The notes under the pieces are model-generated. The model did no database searches. It was not told where the DNA came from and worked only from the letters and a program-made list of their open reading frames with translations. Both the position numbers and the translations under genes were made by a program. A stretch of 64,000 nt of DNA. Source: a virus. Below are positions 16,738 through 25,233 of the stretch, one piece after another; within the stretch, counting starts at the first letter, position 1; each line of letters begins with the position of its first letter. The DNA is taken from the IMG/VR virus record IMGVR_UViG_3300020471_000623, positions 1 to 64,000 of that record; one strand, 5' to 3'.

Positions 16738-17249
16738 TGAATGTAAACGGAAAACAAGTAGTCGTTGACTTAGAAACATTAAGCACACATGCTAACGCAT
16801 GTATTGTTTCTATAGGCGCTGTCTTGATTGACGATTTAGAAATAGTAGATACATTCTATACGAATGTTGATGCTAACACATGCAAAGAAGTAGGATTACA
16901 TATTGAAAAAGATACACTTAATTGGTGGGCTGAACAACCACAAGAAATTAGAGAGGCGTGGCTTAAGAATCCTCAACCTCTTTCTAAAGCTCTCATGGAC
17001 TTTAGTGCTTGGTATGGGAATGACAGTATTCCTATTTGGGGCTACGGGGCTAATTTTGATGTTGTAATATTAGAGTCTGCCTACAGAGCAGAAAAAGTTA
17101 TACCTATACCTTGGAAGTTCTGGGACATTTACTGCCTTAGAACTCTCATGAATGTATTGGATAAAAGACTACCTAAGGAAAACAATCATAATGCTTTAGA
17201 CGATGCTACAGCACAAGCAAACATGCTTATTGAGATATTGAAAACATGA
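16737..17249 (+). CDS. DnaQ-like 3'-5' exonuclease
   Basis: 170-residue DEDDh-type exonuclease. ExoI is VVVDLETLST (Asp and Glu for metal), ExoII is WGYGANFDVVILESAY, ExoIII is HNALDDATAQANML with the catalytic His. It resembles the small phage exonucleases related to T4 DexA. It starts with a base overlap on folE and ends in an ATGA overlap with the transglycosylase-like gene, so it is expressed inside the deazaguanine block. Confidence 0.82.
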   Translation: MNVNGKQVVVDLETLSTHANACIVSIGAVLIDDLEIVDTFYTNVDANTCKEVGLHIEKDTLNWWAEQPQEIREAWLKNPQPLSKALMDFSAWYGNDSIPIWGYGANFDVVILESAYRAEKVIPIPWKFWDIYCLRTLMNVLDKRLPKENNHNALDDATAQANMLIEILKT

Positions 17250-18577
17250 GTAATATATTAGAATATGTAGTTAGTGGAACCTCTTATATGAGGTTAAGTA
17301 ATCCTGCTATATGTAGAGATGAAACTAATACAGAAATTGTAAACATGCTAATTGATAAACTTGTTCAAGATCAATTCTCACATAAGTTTAGTATGCTATA
17401 TAATGGACACACAGAATCTAGTTTTGGAGAAAGATTTAAACCTTACAAACCATATCAAGTCCATGCAGATAGTGGTGGCTTACAAATGGTTACATTAGGT
17501 TTAGATATAACAGATGAACTAAAAGACAAAGTTTATGAGAACCAAGCACAATTTGCTGACGTAGGCATGTGCTTTGATGAGATACCTGTTAAGGTAGCAG
17601 ATGGTAGAAGTGAACGTAATGATACAAAAGGTAGATCTTTTGACAAGGATAACTTTGAAGACTATGCTAGAAAGACAGGACAAAACATAAAAAGACAATT
17701 AGAAGTATTTGACAAACACGAGAGCAGCTGTAAGCCCTTTGTTATCTTGCAGGGTAATGATGTTGATACATACCTACAATGGTATGAGTATATAATGGAA
17801 GAAGTCCCTAATGAATGGCACAACAGATTAGGTGGTGTGGCTTTGGGTGCAGCTGCTCTCGGCACAGGTGCCTTAGAAGATATAAAAAGAGGCTTTATTG
17901 CTAGTGAAGTTAAAAAGATGTGGCCACAAGATGAAATGCACTTACACGTCTTAGGAATAGGTTCCATTAGACGTATGTTGCCTTATCTAGTTAATTTACA
18001 GAGTGGTTTATATAAAGATATACATATATCTTATGACTCTACAACACATAGTAGAGCCGTAGAAACAGGTTTGTTTTACAAAGGACAGGGCACAATAAAG
18101 TATTCTAGAGAAATGTCCAATTACTATTACGAAATGCACAAAAACTGCATGGAAACTATCAATTTAGGTGTAGAATTAGACGAATTTTATCAACTTTTAA
18201 ACTTACCTAGTTTACAGGCAAAAGAAAAATATGGAGACTTACATAAGTGGTTATATGTAAGGACTGCTTTTATATTAATGTCTGTAAGAAACTTTATGCA
18301 ACACTTAGAACAAATGATGTTAGATGAAAAACAGTTATTAAAGTTTGCAGGTAGAATGAAATTGAAAGAAGTATTTGCTACTCTATATCAAGTTAAAGAT
18401 AGAGATGATTTTGACTCTTGGTTAAATGCTACAAGGAATGTTCATGCACTAAAAAGCCAGGCAATAGGAACAGGTGATGAAGGTTCTTTAGATATAGAAA
18501 TGACACAGACAGATCAAGAAGCTTTAAAACAATTTAAGAAGAAAAATTTTAAGAAAGACACATTGGAGTTATTTTAA
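17246..18577 (+). CDS. dpdA: DpdA-like DNA deazaguanine transglycosylase (TGT superfamily)
   Basis: Related to queuine tRNA-guanine transglycosylase. VHADSGGLQM (D75-S76-G77-G78) corresponds to the TGT DSGGFQ active-site loop, and GMCFDEIPV and the LHVLGIGSIRRMLPYL block match further TGT core strands. The Zn-binding CxCxxC of tRNA enzymes is absent. At 443 residues and in a cluster with FolE, QueD and QueE, it best fits phage DpdA, which exchanges guanine in DNA for a 7-deazaguanine. Which deazaguanine it inserts is unknown, as QueC is not in the window. Confidence 0.75.
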   Translation: MSNILEYVVSGTSYMRLSNPAICRDETNTEIVNMLIDKLVQDQFSHKFSMLYNGHTESSFGERFKPYKPYQVHADSGGLQMVTLGLDITDELKDKVYENQAQFADVGMCFDEIPVKVADGRSERNDTKGRSFDKDNFEDYARKTGQNIKRQLEVFDKHESSCKPFVILQGNDVDTYLQWYEYIMEEVPNEWHNRLGGVALGAAALGTGALEDIKRGFIASEVKKMWPQDEMHLHVLGIGSIRRMLPYLVNLQSGLYKDIHISYDSTTHSRAVETGLFYKGQGTIKYSREMSNYYYEMHKNCMETINLGVELDEFYQLLNLPSLQAKEKYGDLHKWLYVRTAFILMSVRNFMQHLEQMMLDEKQLLKFAGRMKLKEVFATLYQVKDRDDFDSWLNATRNVHALKSQAIGTGDEGSLDIEMTQTDQEALKQFKKKNFKKDTLELF

Positions 18578-18960
18578 TGATTAAGAATAGATATATTAAG
18601 GTATCGTTTAGACGTGAAGGCGTTCATATGTTTCCAGGAGCTGATACAAATCCTAAATATGCTACAGGCGGTTGGGACGATGTAAGTTTCCTAGGTTATC
18701 CTCATAGACATAAATTTTATTTTTATGTAACTGTAGGTGTTACACATAATGATAGGGACATAGAGTTCATACAATTTCAACGTGAACTAGAAAGACTTTA
18801 TGGTAACGAAGAACTACAACTTGATCACCGTTCATGTGAAATGATAGCAGAAGAGTTAATAAATTATATAGAAGACAAATATCCTAACAGAGCTGTTAGA
18901 GTTGAAGTATATGAGGATGATGAAAACGGAGCAATACTAGAAAATGATTTATTTGTTTGA
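18577..18960 (+). CDS. T-fold (QueD/PTPS-like) protein, probably paralog of QueD
   Basis: A 127-residue protein with YPHRHKFYFYV (H43, H45) in the position of the PTPS zinc site, a helical RSCEMIAEELINYIEDKYP segment like the PTPS dimer helix, and a final VRVEVYEDDENGAIL strand like the QueD end. The usual Cys is missing, so the classical reaction may not occur. It overlaps the previous gene by one base and the next by 17. I infer a T-fold enzyme or binding protein acting on the pterin or base of this pathway. Confidence 0.6.
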   Translation: MIKNRYIKVSFRREGVHMFPGADTNPKYATGGWDDVSFLGYPHRHKFYFYVTVGVTHNDRDIEFIQFQRELERLYGNEELQLDHRSCEMIAEELINYIEDKYPNRAVRVEVYEDDENGAILENDLFV

Positions 18961-20002
18961 TCTAGAGTATGTAGAAACACGCTATACTGCACAATGGAAA
19001 ACAGAATTTCCACAGTCTATAGCAGACTCTACAGGCAATGATGTAACAATTATAGAAGGTCCAGCAGATATAGCTGGAGAACCTACACCTGGTGCCTTCT
19101 TAGACTTTGCAGGCACAAACATTTACAAGTCTGCACAAGTAGCACAGATGTCTATGTTCTTTAGAGAAGGCAAAGTAAAAGATGGAGATCATTTTGTATT
19201 TGCAGATGCTTGGCACCCTGGTATTTTACAACTTAAATACATGCTAGAACTATTACAAATAAAAGGCACTATACATGCACTATGGCATGCAGGCAGTTAT
19301 GATAAACATGACTTCTTAGGTAGACTAATAGGAAACAAACCTTGGGTAAGACTTACAGAACAAGCACTATTTCATTCTATAGACAAAAATTATTTTGCTA
19401 GTAACTTTCATATAGAATTATTCCTAAATACATTTGGAGAAGATTGTGCAATACAAGAAAAAATTGTAAGAACAGGCTGGCCTATGGAATACTTAACACC
19501 TGTATTACAAGCAGATACAGTAGGCACAGAAAAACAAAATTTAATATTATTTCCTCACAGAAATGCACCTGAAAAACAGTTGAACATATTTGAGGACTTA
19601 AAGAAAGAATTACCTGAATACAATTTTATGAATTGTCAGGAACATAAATTAACTAAAAAGGATTATCATAAACTTCTAGGCGAGGCAAAGATGGTCTTTA
19701 GTGCTAATTTACAAGAAACATTAGGTATATCTTGTTATGAGATATTAAGAACAGGAGGTGTTCCATTTGTTCCTAATAGATTATCTTATACTGAGATGTA
19801 TGAAGATATATTTTTATATCCTAGTGAATGGACAGAGACTTGGAAGTCCTATCAGGAACACAAAGAAGAAATAAAAGAAAGAATTGTTTATTTTATGGAC
19901 AATTTTAATAGCAACGAAATACAAGGTGCTATTAATACAAATAGAGACATGCTCGAGGAACAATACTTCTCGGCATATAACTTATATAAGGAGCTTATAT
20001 GA
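18944..20002 (+). CDS. GT-B type glycosyltransferase
   Basis: 352 residues. The C-terminal NLQETLGISCYEILRTGGVPFVPNR is the donor-binding signature of GT4-like glycosyltransferases (E, then G-x-P), and NLILFPHRNAPEKQLNIF resembles the start of the donor domain. The N-terminal half holds HALWHAGSYD. Because it stands between the DpdA-like gene and QueD, it may glycosylate modified phage DNA, but a protein or glycan acceptor is equally open. It ends in an ATGA overlap with queD. Confidence 0.75.
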   Translation: MIYLFDLEYVETRYTAQWKTEFPQSIADSTGNDVTIIEGPADIAGEPTPGAFLDFAGTNIYKSAQVAQMSMFFREGKVKDGDHFVFADAWHPGILQLKYMLELLQIKGTIHALWHAGSYDKHDFLGRLIGNKPWVRLTEQALFHSIDKNYFASNFHIELFLNTFGEDCAIQEKIVRTGWPMEYLTPVLQADTVGTEKQNLILFPHRNAPEKQLNIFEDLKKELPEYNFMNCQEHKLTKKDYHKLLGEAKMVFSANLQETLGISCYEILRTGGVPFVPNRLSYTEMYEDIFLYPSEWTETWKSYQEHKEEIKERIVYFMDNFNSNEIQGAINTNRDMLEEQYFSAYNLYKELI

Positions 20003-20460
20003 ATATGAGAAATTTTAAATATTTTTCTACAAAGACTTATGGACATGAAGAAGGATTGTCTTGTGCTTTTAGACAACCATTGGCAACACATAGTCATTGC
20101 AGTCTATTACATGGATACGCTTTATCATTTTCATTTAAGTTTGGTTGTGATATGTTAGATGACAAAAATTGGGTCGTAGACTTTGGCGGTTTGAAAGAAC
20201 TAAAGACTTGGTTAAAAGATAACTTTGATCATAAGATAACTGTATGTAAAGATGACCCTGAAATAGAAAGAATACTAAAATTACAAGACGAAGGATTGGC
20301 AGAAGTGGTTGTAATGAATGGTGTAGGCTGTGAAAAGTTTGCAGAACATGCGTTCCATTTTGCTAATGATCTTGTTAGTAAACAAACTAACGGGAGATGC
20401 TTTGCAGTCTCTTGTGAAGTAAGGGAACACGGAGCTAACAGCGCTATATACGAGGGCTAA
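19999..20460 (+). CDS. queD: QueD, 6-carboxytetrahydropterin synthase
   Basis: Converts dihydroneopterin triphosphate to 6-carboxytetrahydropterin, the QueE substrate. The site ATHSHCSLLHGYAL gives H31, C34 and H38; the normal HGH is HGY here, so the second of the two histidines is replaced. NWVVDFGGLKELKTWLKDNFDH (D77-H78) and the end CEVREHGANSAIY are family blocks. Length 153 is standard. Possibly a phage variant with a different third zinc ligand. Confidence 0.85.
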   Translation: MNMRNFKYFSTKTYGHEEGLSCAFRQPLATHSHCSLLHGYALSFSFKFGCDMLDDKNWVVDFGGLKELKTWLKDNFDHKITVCKDDPEIERILKLQDEGLAEVVVMNGVGCEKFAEHAFHFANDLVSKQTNGRCFAVSCEVREHGANSAIYEG

Positions 20461-20462
20461 AC

Positions 20463-21524
20463 ATGAAAATAGCCCTAGTTACAGACACCCACTTTGGTGC
20501 CAGATCAGACAATTTAGCTTTCGATGCTTACTTTGAAAAATTTTATACTGAATGTTTCTTTCCTTATCTAGAAAAGGAAGGCATAAAAACAATATGTCAT
20601 TTAGGTGATATATTTGATAGACGTAAGTATATAAATTTTAATACACTAAGATCTTGTAAAAGATACTTCTTTCAGAAGGCAGAAGACTTAGGTATTGAAA
20701 TACACATGATACCTGGTAATCATGACACTTACTTTAAAAATACAAATGAAGTAAACAGTCCTAACTTATTACTAGGAGAATATAACAACATAACATTATA
20801 CGAAGAACCTACAGAGATAATGTTAGACAGACATAAGGTATTATATTTACCTTGGATATGTGGAGAAAATTATGACAGGACTATGGCCAAAATTAAAGAG
20901 TCTGACGCAACGACTTGCTTCGGACATTTTGAATTCGCAGGTTACTTCCTTTTGCCTGGAATGCCTAATATCCATGGCATGGATACTGACGCTTTTAGTG
21001 GTTTTGACCTTGTGGTTTCTGGCCACTTTCATCATCGCCATAGCAGAGGGAATATTACATATATGGGCAACCCTTACGAAATCACTTGGTCTGACTATGA
21101 CGACCCTCGTGGATTCGCCATATTCGACACAGTTAAAGGAGATTTGGAATACATCAACAACCCGTTTAGAATCTTCCACAAAATTTATTACGACGATAGT
21201 GATTTCGAGGGCGTCAATGATATCAGCAATTTTGATTTTAATAGTATTGTTGGTTCTAATGTTAAGTTAATTGTAACTAAGAAACAGGACTATGCTAGGT
21301 TTGATCATTTCGTAGACAAACTTTACCAATGTAATCTAATAGATTTAAAAATTATAGAAGACTTATCTGAATTTGAAGATGAGGCATTAGATGAGAACAT
21401 TGACTTAGAAGATACTATGACATTATTAAAAGAATATGTAAATGCTGTTGAAACAGACTTAGACAAACAAAGGATAAAGAACTTGTTACAAACATTATAT
21501 ATTGAAGCACAAGATACAGTATGA
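20463..21524 (+). CDS. 47: Recombination nuclease subunit gp47 (SbcD/Mre11-like)
   Basis: Metallophosphoesterase nuclease that works with gp46 to resect DNA ends. Metal-binding motifs are LVTDTHFG, HLGDIFDRR, IPGNHDTY, and VSGHFHHRH, followed by the capping part. Length 353 compares with 339 in T4. It ends in an ATGA overlap with gp46, so the subunits are coupled, as in T4. Confidence 0.95.
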   Translation: MKIALVTDTHFGARSDNLAFDAYFEKFYTECFFPYLEKEGIKTICHLGDIFDRRKYINFNTLRSCKRYFFQKAEDLGIEIHMIPGNHDTYFKNTNEVNSPNLLLGEYNNITLYEEPTEIMLDRHKVLYLPWICGENYDRTMAKIKESDATTCFGHFEFAGYFLLPGMPNIHGMDTDAFSGFDLVVSGHFHHRHSRGNITYMGNPYEITWSDYDDPRGFAIFDTVKGDLEYINNPFRIFHKIYYDDSDFEGVNDISNFDFNSIVGSNVKLIVTKKQDYARFDHFVDKLYQCNLIDLKIIEDLSEFEDEALDENIDLEDTMTLLKEYVNAVETDLDKQRIKNLLQTLYIEAQDTV

Positions 21525-23218
21525 TAAATTTTAAAAATCTTAGATGGAAAAACTTTTTATCTACAGGCAATGCCTGGACAGAGATAGACTTTGAAAGAAG
21601 TCCTTCTACATTAATTATAGGTGAGAATGGCTCTGGTAAATCTACATTACTAGACGCTTTAACCTATGCCTTGTTTAACAAGCCTTTTAGAAATGTATCT
21701 AAACCTCAGTTAATTAATTCTATTAATAATAAACATTGTCTAGTAGAAATTAATTTTAGTATAGGCAGTAAGAATTATTTGATAAGACGTGGACTACAAC
21801 CGAGAGTATTTGATATAGAAATAAATGGTGACAAAGTAGATAAGAATGCTAATATAAGAGACTTTCAGAAGTATTTAGAAGAGAACATTCTAAAACTTAA
21901 TTACAAATCTTTTACACAGATAGTGATGTTAGGTAGTGCATCTTTTACTCCTTTTATGCAGTTACATTTAGGAGCGAGACGTGAGATTATAGAAGATATA
22001 TTAGACATTAGTATCTTTACAAGTATGAACTCTGTATTGAAAACAAAGTATGCAGAACTAGAAACTAAACTTAGAGTAATTACAGGTGAAATAGATGTAG
22101 CAAAGCAGAAAGCAAATATTCAAGAACAATATATACAAACATTAGAAACAGATAAACAGTCTAAAGTAGACAAAATACTGGAAGAAATAGATGAGACGAC
22201 AAAACAGGTCAAGATTTATCAGGAGAATGCAGCAGCAACAACAGAGGAGAAGGAGAGCCTGGGTAATGCAAAAGAAAAACAACAACAGCTCGACAAATAC
22301 AGAACAAAGTTTGAACAACAAATCTCTTCTCACAGAAAACACTTAGACTTCTTTCATAACACAGACGAATGTCCTACTTGCCAACAAGGCATAGAACACG
22401 ATCATAAAGAGGTAATGACACAGAGAGATGAAGACAAAATCTCTGAACTTGAAAAGGCTCTAGTCGAACTGGATACGCAGTATAGCGAGGTAGAAAAACT
22501 TGTTGCACAGATACAAGAATTGGACAATAAGATAATGGAAGCTAACAACGAAGCTATATCACAACAAAGGCTCTTACAACGATTACAATTAGAATATCAG
22601 GATACACAAAACAAAGTAGGTGATATAGATGTTGAGAAAAAGAAACTTAGAAAGTTAGCAAAAGAAGCTGTAGGAAAGACAGAAGAAAAGATTACACTTA
22701 CAGAAGATGAACATTACTTTGATGTAGCAAAAGCAATGCTACAAGATTCTGGTATTAAAACTAAAATTATTAAGGCATATTTGCCTATAATTAATAAGTT
22801 AGTTAATAAATACCTGGCAAGTATGGATTTCTTTGTTCAGTTTGAACTTGATGAAACATTTAAAGAAACAATAAAATCCAGACACAGAGATGAATTTAGT
22901 TATGCATCTTTTAGTGAAGGAGAGAAACAAAGAATAGACTTAGCATTAGTATTTACATGGAGAACTATTGCTAAGATGAAGAATTCTGCTAGCACAAATA
23001 TCTTATTATTAGATGAGGTGTTTGATAGTAGTTTAGATAATAATGGAACTGAATATGTGATGCAACTGTTGAACACAATAGGAGAGGATACAAATGTCTT
23101 TGTAATATCTCATAAAGGTGATCAATTGTTTGACAAATTTAGAAGCGTTATTAGGTTTGAGAAAAGGCAAAACTATTCTGTATTAGAGAATAGAAAAATG
23201 GAAAACGAATTTCAATAG
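21521..23218 (+). CDS. 46: Recombination ATPase subunit gp46 (SbcC/Rad50-like)
   Basis: ABC-type ATPase with long coiled coils that pairs with gp47. Walker A is IIGENGSGKST (residues 32-42). A zinc hook CPTCQQG lies between two coiled-coil arms near residue 285. The signature SFSEGEKQRIDLAL and Walker B NILLLDEVFDSSLD follow near the C terminus. Length 565 matches T4 gp46 (560). Confidence 0.95.
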   Translation: MINFKNLRWKNFLSTGNAWTEIDFERSPSTLIIGENGSGKSTLLDALTYALFNKPFRNVSKPQLINSINNKHCLVEINFSIGSKNYLIRRGLQPRVFDIEINGDKVDKNANIRDFQKYLEENILKLNYKSFTQIVMLGSASFTPFMQLHLGARREIIEDILDISIFTSMNSVLKTKYAELETKLRVITGEIDVAKQKANIQEQYIQTLETDKQSKVDKILEEIDETTKQVKIYQENAAATTEEKESLGNAKEKQQQLDKYRTKFEQQISSHRKHLDFFHNTDECPTCQQGIEHDHKEVMTQRDEDKISELEKALVELDTQYSEVEKLVAQIQELDNKIMEANNEAISQQRLLQRLQLEYQDTQNKVGDIDVEKKKLRKLAKEAVGKTEEKITLTEDEHYFDVAKAMLQDSGIKTKIIKAYLPIINKLVNKYLASMDFFVQFELDETFKETIKSRHRDEFSYASFSEGEKQRIDLALVFTWRTIAKMKNSASTNILLLDEVFDSSLDNNGTEYVMQLLNTIGEDTNVFVISHKGDQLFDKFRSVIRFEKRQNYSVLENRKMENEFQ

Positions 23219-23237
23219 ATAAAATAAGGAGAAAATA

Positions 23238-23447
23238 TTGAAAAAGTTAATACCTGTATTATTACTTCTGGCAGGTTGTAATTCACAAGGTTACACCAAA
23301 GGAAATTTTTATGATGACCCAGACAACTTCCGTTGTCCTAATACACATTTTGCATTGTGTGAAGGTCATATGAGAACCCAAATGGAATGTCAATGTGTTG
23401 ATAAACAACTACAAAGGCAGGTCCTACAAGGATTAAGTGGCTGGTAA
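23238..23447 (+). CDS. Small lipoprotein
   Basis: 69 residues starting at TTG 23238 behind AAGGAGAAAATA. The N terminus KKLIPVLLLLAGC is a short lipoprotein signal with an LAGC lipobox, giving a lipidated Cys at residue 14. The mature part has four more Cys in pairs (RCPNTHFALCEG and ECQCVD), which may form disulfides in the periplasm. Function unknown. It overlaps the next gene by 11 bp. Confidence 0.65.
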   Translation: MKKLIPVLLLLAGCNSQGYTKGNFYDDPDNFRCPNTHFALCEGHMRTQMECQCVDKQLQRQVLQGLSGW

Positions 23448-23745
23448 AGGTAGCAAACGTAGACCTGGAAAAGGCTATGAAGATAATTGGGACAGGATAT
23501 TTAGAAAGGAAAAGAATATGATTACAATATATGGAAAGTCAAGATGTAGTTTTTGCACACAAGCAAAAAATCTATGTGAACAGAAAGGTTTAGATTATGA
23601 ATATAAAATGTTAGATGCTGATTATACATCTGATGAATTCTTTGAAACCTTTCCAGGTGCTAGAACCTTCCCACAAATTATTATGAACGGAGAAAAAATT
23701 GGTGGATATGCTGGTCTAGTTGAGTTATTAACTAACGAGGAATAA
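23437..23745 (+). CDS. Glutaredoxin with N-terminal KGSKRRP peptide
   Basis: The C-terminal 76 residues are a glutaredoxin: ITIYGKSRCSFCTQAKN (CxxC active site), then TFPQIIMNGEKIGGY with the cis-Pro and GG. The first 27 residues, from GTG 23437, read AGKGSKRRPG then DNWDRIF, a motif I know as a free small phage protein. The two are in one frame. ATG 23518 with AAAGGA upstream could start glutaredoxin separately, so one transcript may give both a fused and a short form. Confidence 0.85.
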   Translation: MAGKGSKRRPGKGYEDNWDRIFRKEKNMITIYGKSRCSFCTQAKNLCEQKGLDYEYKMLDADYTSDEFFETFPGARTFPQIIMNGEKIGGYAGLVELLTNEE

Positions 23746-23748
23746 ATT

Positions 23749-24201
23749 ATGAACGTATGGAGTTTGTCTGAGATACAGACAAATCATATCATAGATAGTC
23801 AGCCTAAAAAAATGTTGGAATGGGGAAGTGGAGAAGCTTCTCAAAAATTTGTTCAGGCAGGAATAGATCTTACAAGTATAGAACATAACGAAGGCATGTT
23901 TCCACATGCAGGTAATTATAAAGTCGTCCCACCTATACTAAGAACACACTTTGAACCTAAACAATTTATAGATTGGTCACCATATGTAATGGTAGAAAAC
24001 TTAGAACAATACGATTGCATACTAATTGATGGAGAGGCAAGGGGAGAGTGTTTAGCATGGACTGCTAGATATGCAGATAGAAATGCCAGAATATATTTAG
24101 ATGATTATCAACGTGGATGGTATGGTTGGGCATTAGACTTCTTTGATGTTATAAATGTTATAGAAGGTTTTGCACACATGGCAGAGCTAAAAATAAAATG
24201 A
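23749..24201 (+). CDS. SAM-dependent methyltransferase-like protein
   Basis: 150 residues with a class I methyltransferase pattern: KMLEWGSGEASQKFV at the SAM-binding loop, IDLTSIEHN for the acidic residue after strand 2, and YDCILIDGEARGECL at strand 4. It is short for the family and may lack a substrate domain. The stop overlaps the deformylase start (ATGA). Substrate unknown. Confidence 0.6.
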   Translation: MNVWSLSEIQTNHIIDSQPKKMLEWGSGEASQKFVQAGIDLTSIEHNEGMFPHAGNYKVVPPILRTHFEPKQFIDWSPYVMVENLEQYDCILIDGEARGECLAWTARYADRNARIYLDDYQRGWYGWALDFFDVINVIEGFAHMAELKIK

Positions 24202-24854
24202 GTGAAAAAGAACAATTACCAAGTGCAGTAGATGACGCAGCAGATGTAATGTCTAAATATGATAGGCCATCTTATGATGACCCTGCACCAGAACCTGTTG
24301 CAACATATGATGGTCCTGAACTATTACATATGACTCACCCTTCTCTAAAGAAAGCACCTTCAGAAGTTAATGTAGAAACAGAAGATCTTAAATTACTAAA
24401 AGAAAAATTACTAGAAGCTATGTATTTTTATGGTGGCGTAGGATTATCTGCTAATCAAGTAGGCATAGATGGCAAGTATTTTGTTATGGGCTCTAAGTTA
24501 GTAACAGAAGAAGAAGAGAATACATTCGAGAAGTGTTTTTTCAATCCTAAAATTGTATCTGTATCTAAAGAAGAAACATCACAGAAAGAAGGTTGTTTAT
24601 CTTTTCCAGGACTATGGTTAATGGTAAAAAGACCTGAAAAGGTAACTTTACAATACATCAATTCTGATGGAGAAGAGATGGTAGAAACATACGAAGGCGT
24701 ATCTGCTAGAGTTATTTTACACGAATATGATCATATGTTAGGTGCAAACTTCACAGGCAGAGTATCTAGACTAAAGCTAGAACGTGGTTTGAAGGCAGCA
24801 CAGAAAAAGTATAAAAAACACCAAAGGCGTATGCAACGCTTTCCACAGGCATAA
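24198..24854 (+). CDS. def: Peptide deformylase
   Basis: Removes the N-formyl group from new proteins. Three family motifs are intact: GVGLSANQVG, EGCLSFPG with the metal-binding Cys, and HEYDH with the two His and catalytic Glu. At 218 residues it has a 40-residue polar N-terminal extension and a basic C-terminal tail (RGLKAAQKKYKKHQRR), so it could associate with ribosomes. Marine phages often carry such genes. Confidence 0.94.
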   Translation: MSEKEQLPSAVDDAADVMSKYDRPSYDDPAPEPVATYDGPELLHMTHPSLKKAPSEVNVETEDLKLLKEKLLEAMYFYGGVGLSANQVGIDGKYFVMGSKLVTEEEENTFEKCFFNPKIVSVSKEETSQKEGCLSFPGLWLMVKRPEKVTLQYINSDGEEMVETYEGVSARVILHEYDHMLGANFTGRVSRLKLERGLKAAQKKYKKHQRRMQRFPQA

Positions 24855-24857
24855 ATA
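24850..24857 (+). promoter_or_regulatory. Late promoter variant CATAAATA
   Basis: 7 of 8 matches to TATAAATA, at the end of the deformylase gene and 26 bp before the next ATG, with AAGGAGTAAGCA as ribosome binding site. Confidence 0.5.
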
Positions 24858-24882
24858 GTTATTTAACACAAAGGAGTAAGCA

Positions 24883-25233
24883 ATGGCAGAAGAATTTGAT
24901 TTTGGTTTTACCGCCGTAGACGAGCCCGACCAAGGGACACCTGCGCCGGCCGCTCCTTCTATTGATGAAGACAAAATCATGGATAAATTACAGCAGTTAG
25001 AAGCTAAGATATTATCAGCCGATAACTCCGGGATGATCAACGAACACAGATCATTAATTGAATCAGACGTGGCAACAAAACTTCGTGATGTAGAGGATCT
25101 GGTCCTCCCTTTACTATTCAATTTACAAAAGAATCCTGAGAAGGAATATATACATTGGCCAAACAGAACGGCTATCATTGACAAACAAATTGAAAAGATA
25201 AAGGCAGTAACCAGATACTATGAGCGAATCTAA
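24883..25233 (+). CDS. Conserved helical protein upstream of ClpP-like protease
   Basis: 116 residues: an acidic, Pro/Ala-rich N-terminal third (about 1-27) and a helical remainder (IDEDKIMDKLQQLEAKIL and later VEDLVLPLLFNLQKNP) that ends IDKQIEKIKAVTRYYERI. It probably forms a coiled coil. It overlaps the ClpP-like gene by 14 bp and follows a late-type promoter, so it may be a virion or assembly partner. No function can be named. Confidence 0.65.
   Translation: MAEEFDFGFTAVDEPDQGTPAPAAPSIDEDKIMDKLQQLEAKILSADNSGMINEHRSLIESDVATKLRDVEDLVLPLLFNLQKNPEKEYIHWPNRTAIIDKQIEKIKAVTRYYERI

Noticed and set aside
22142-22342. Minus-strand Cys/Leu-rich frame inside gp46
   Set aside because: Shadow of the GCA/CAA-rich coiled-coil codons of gp46.
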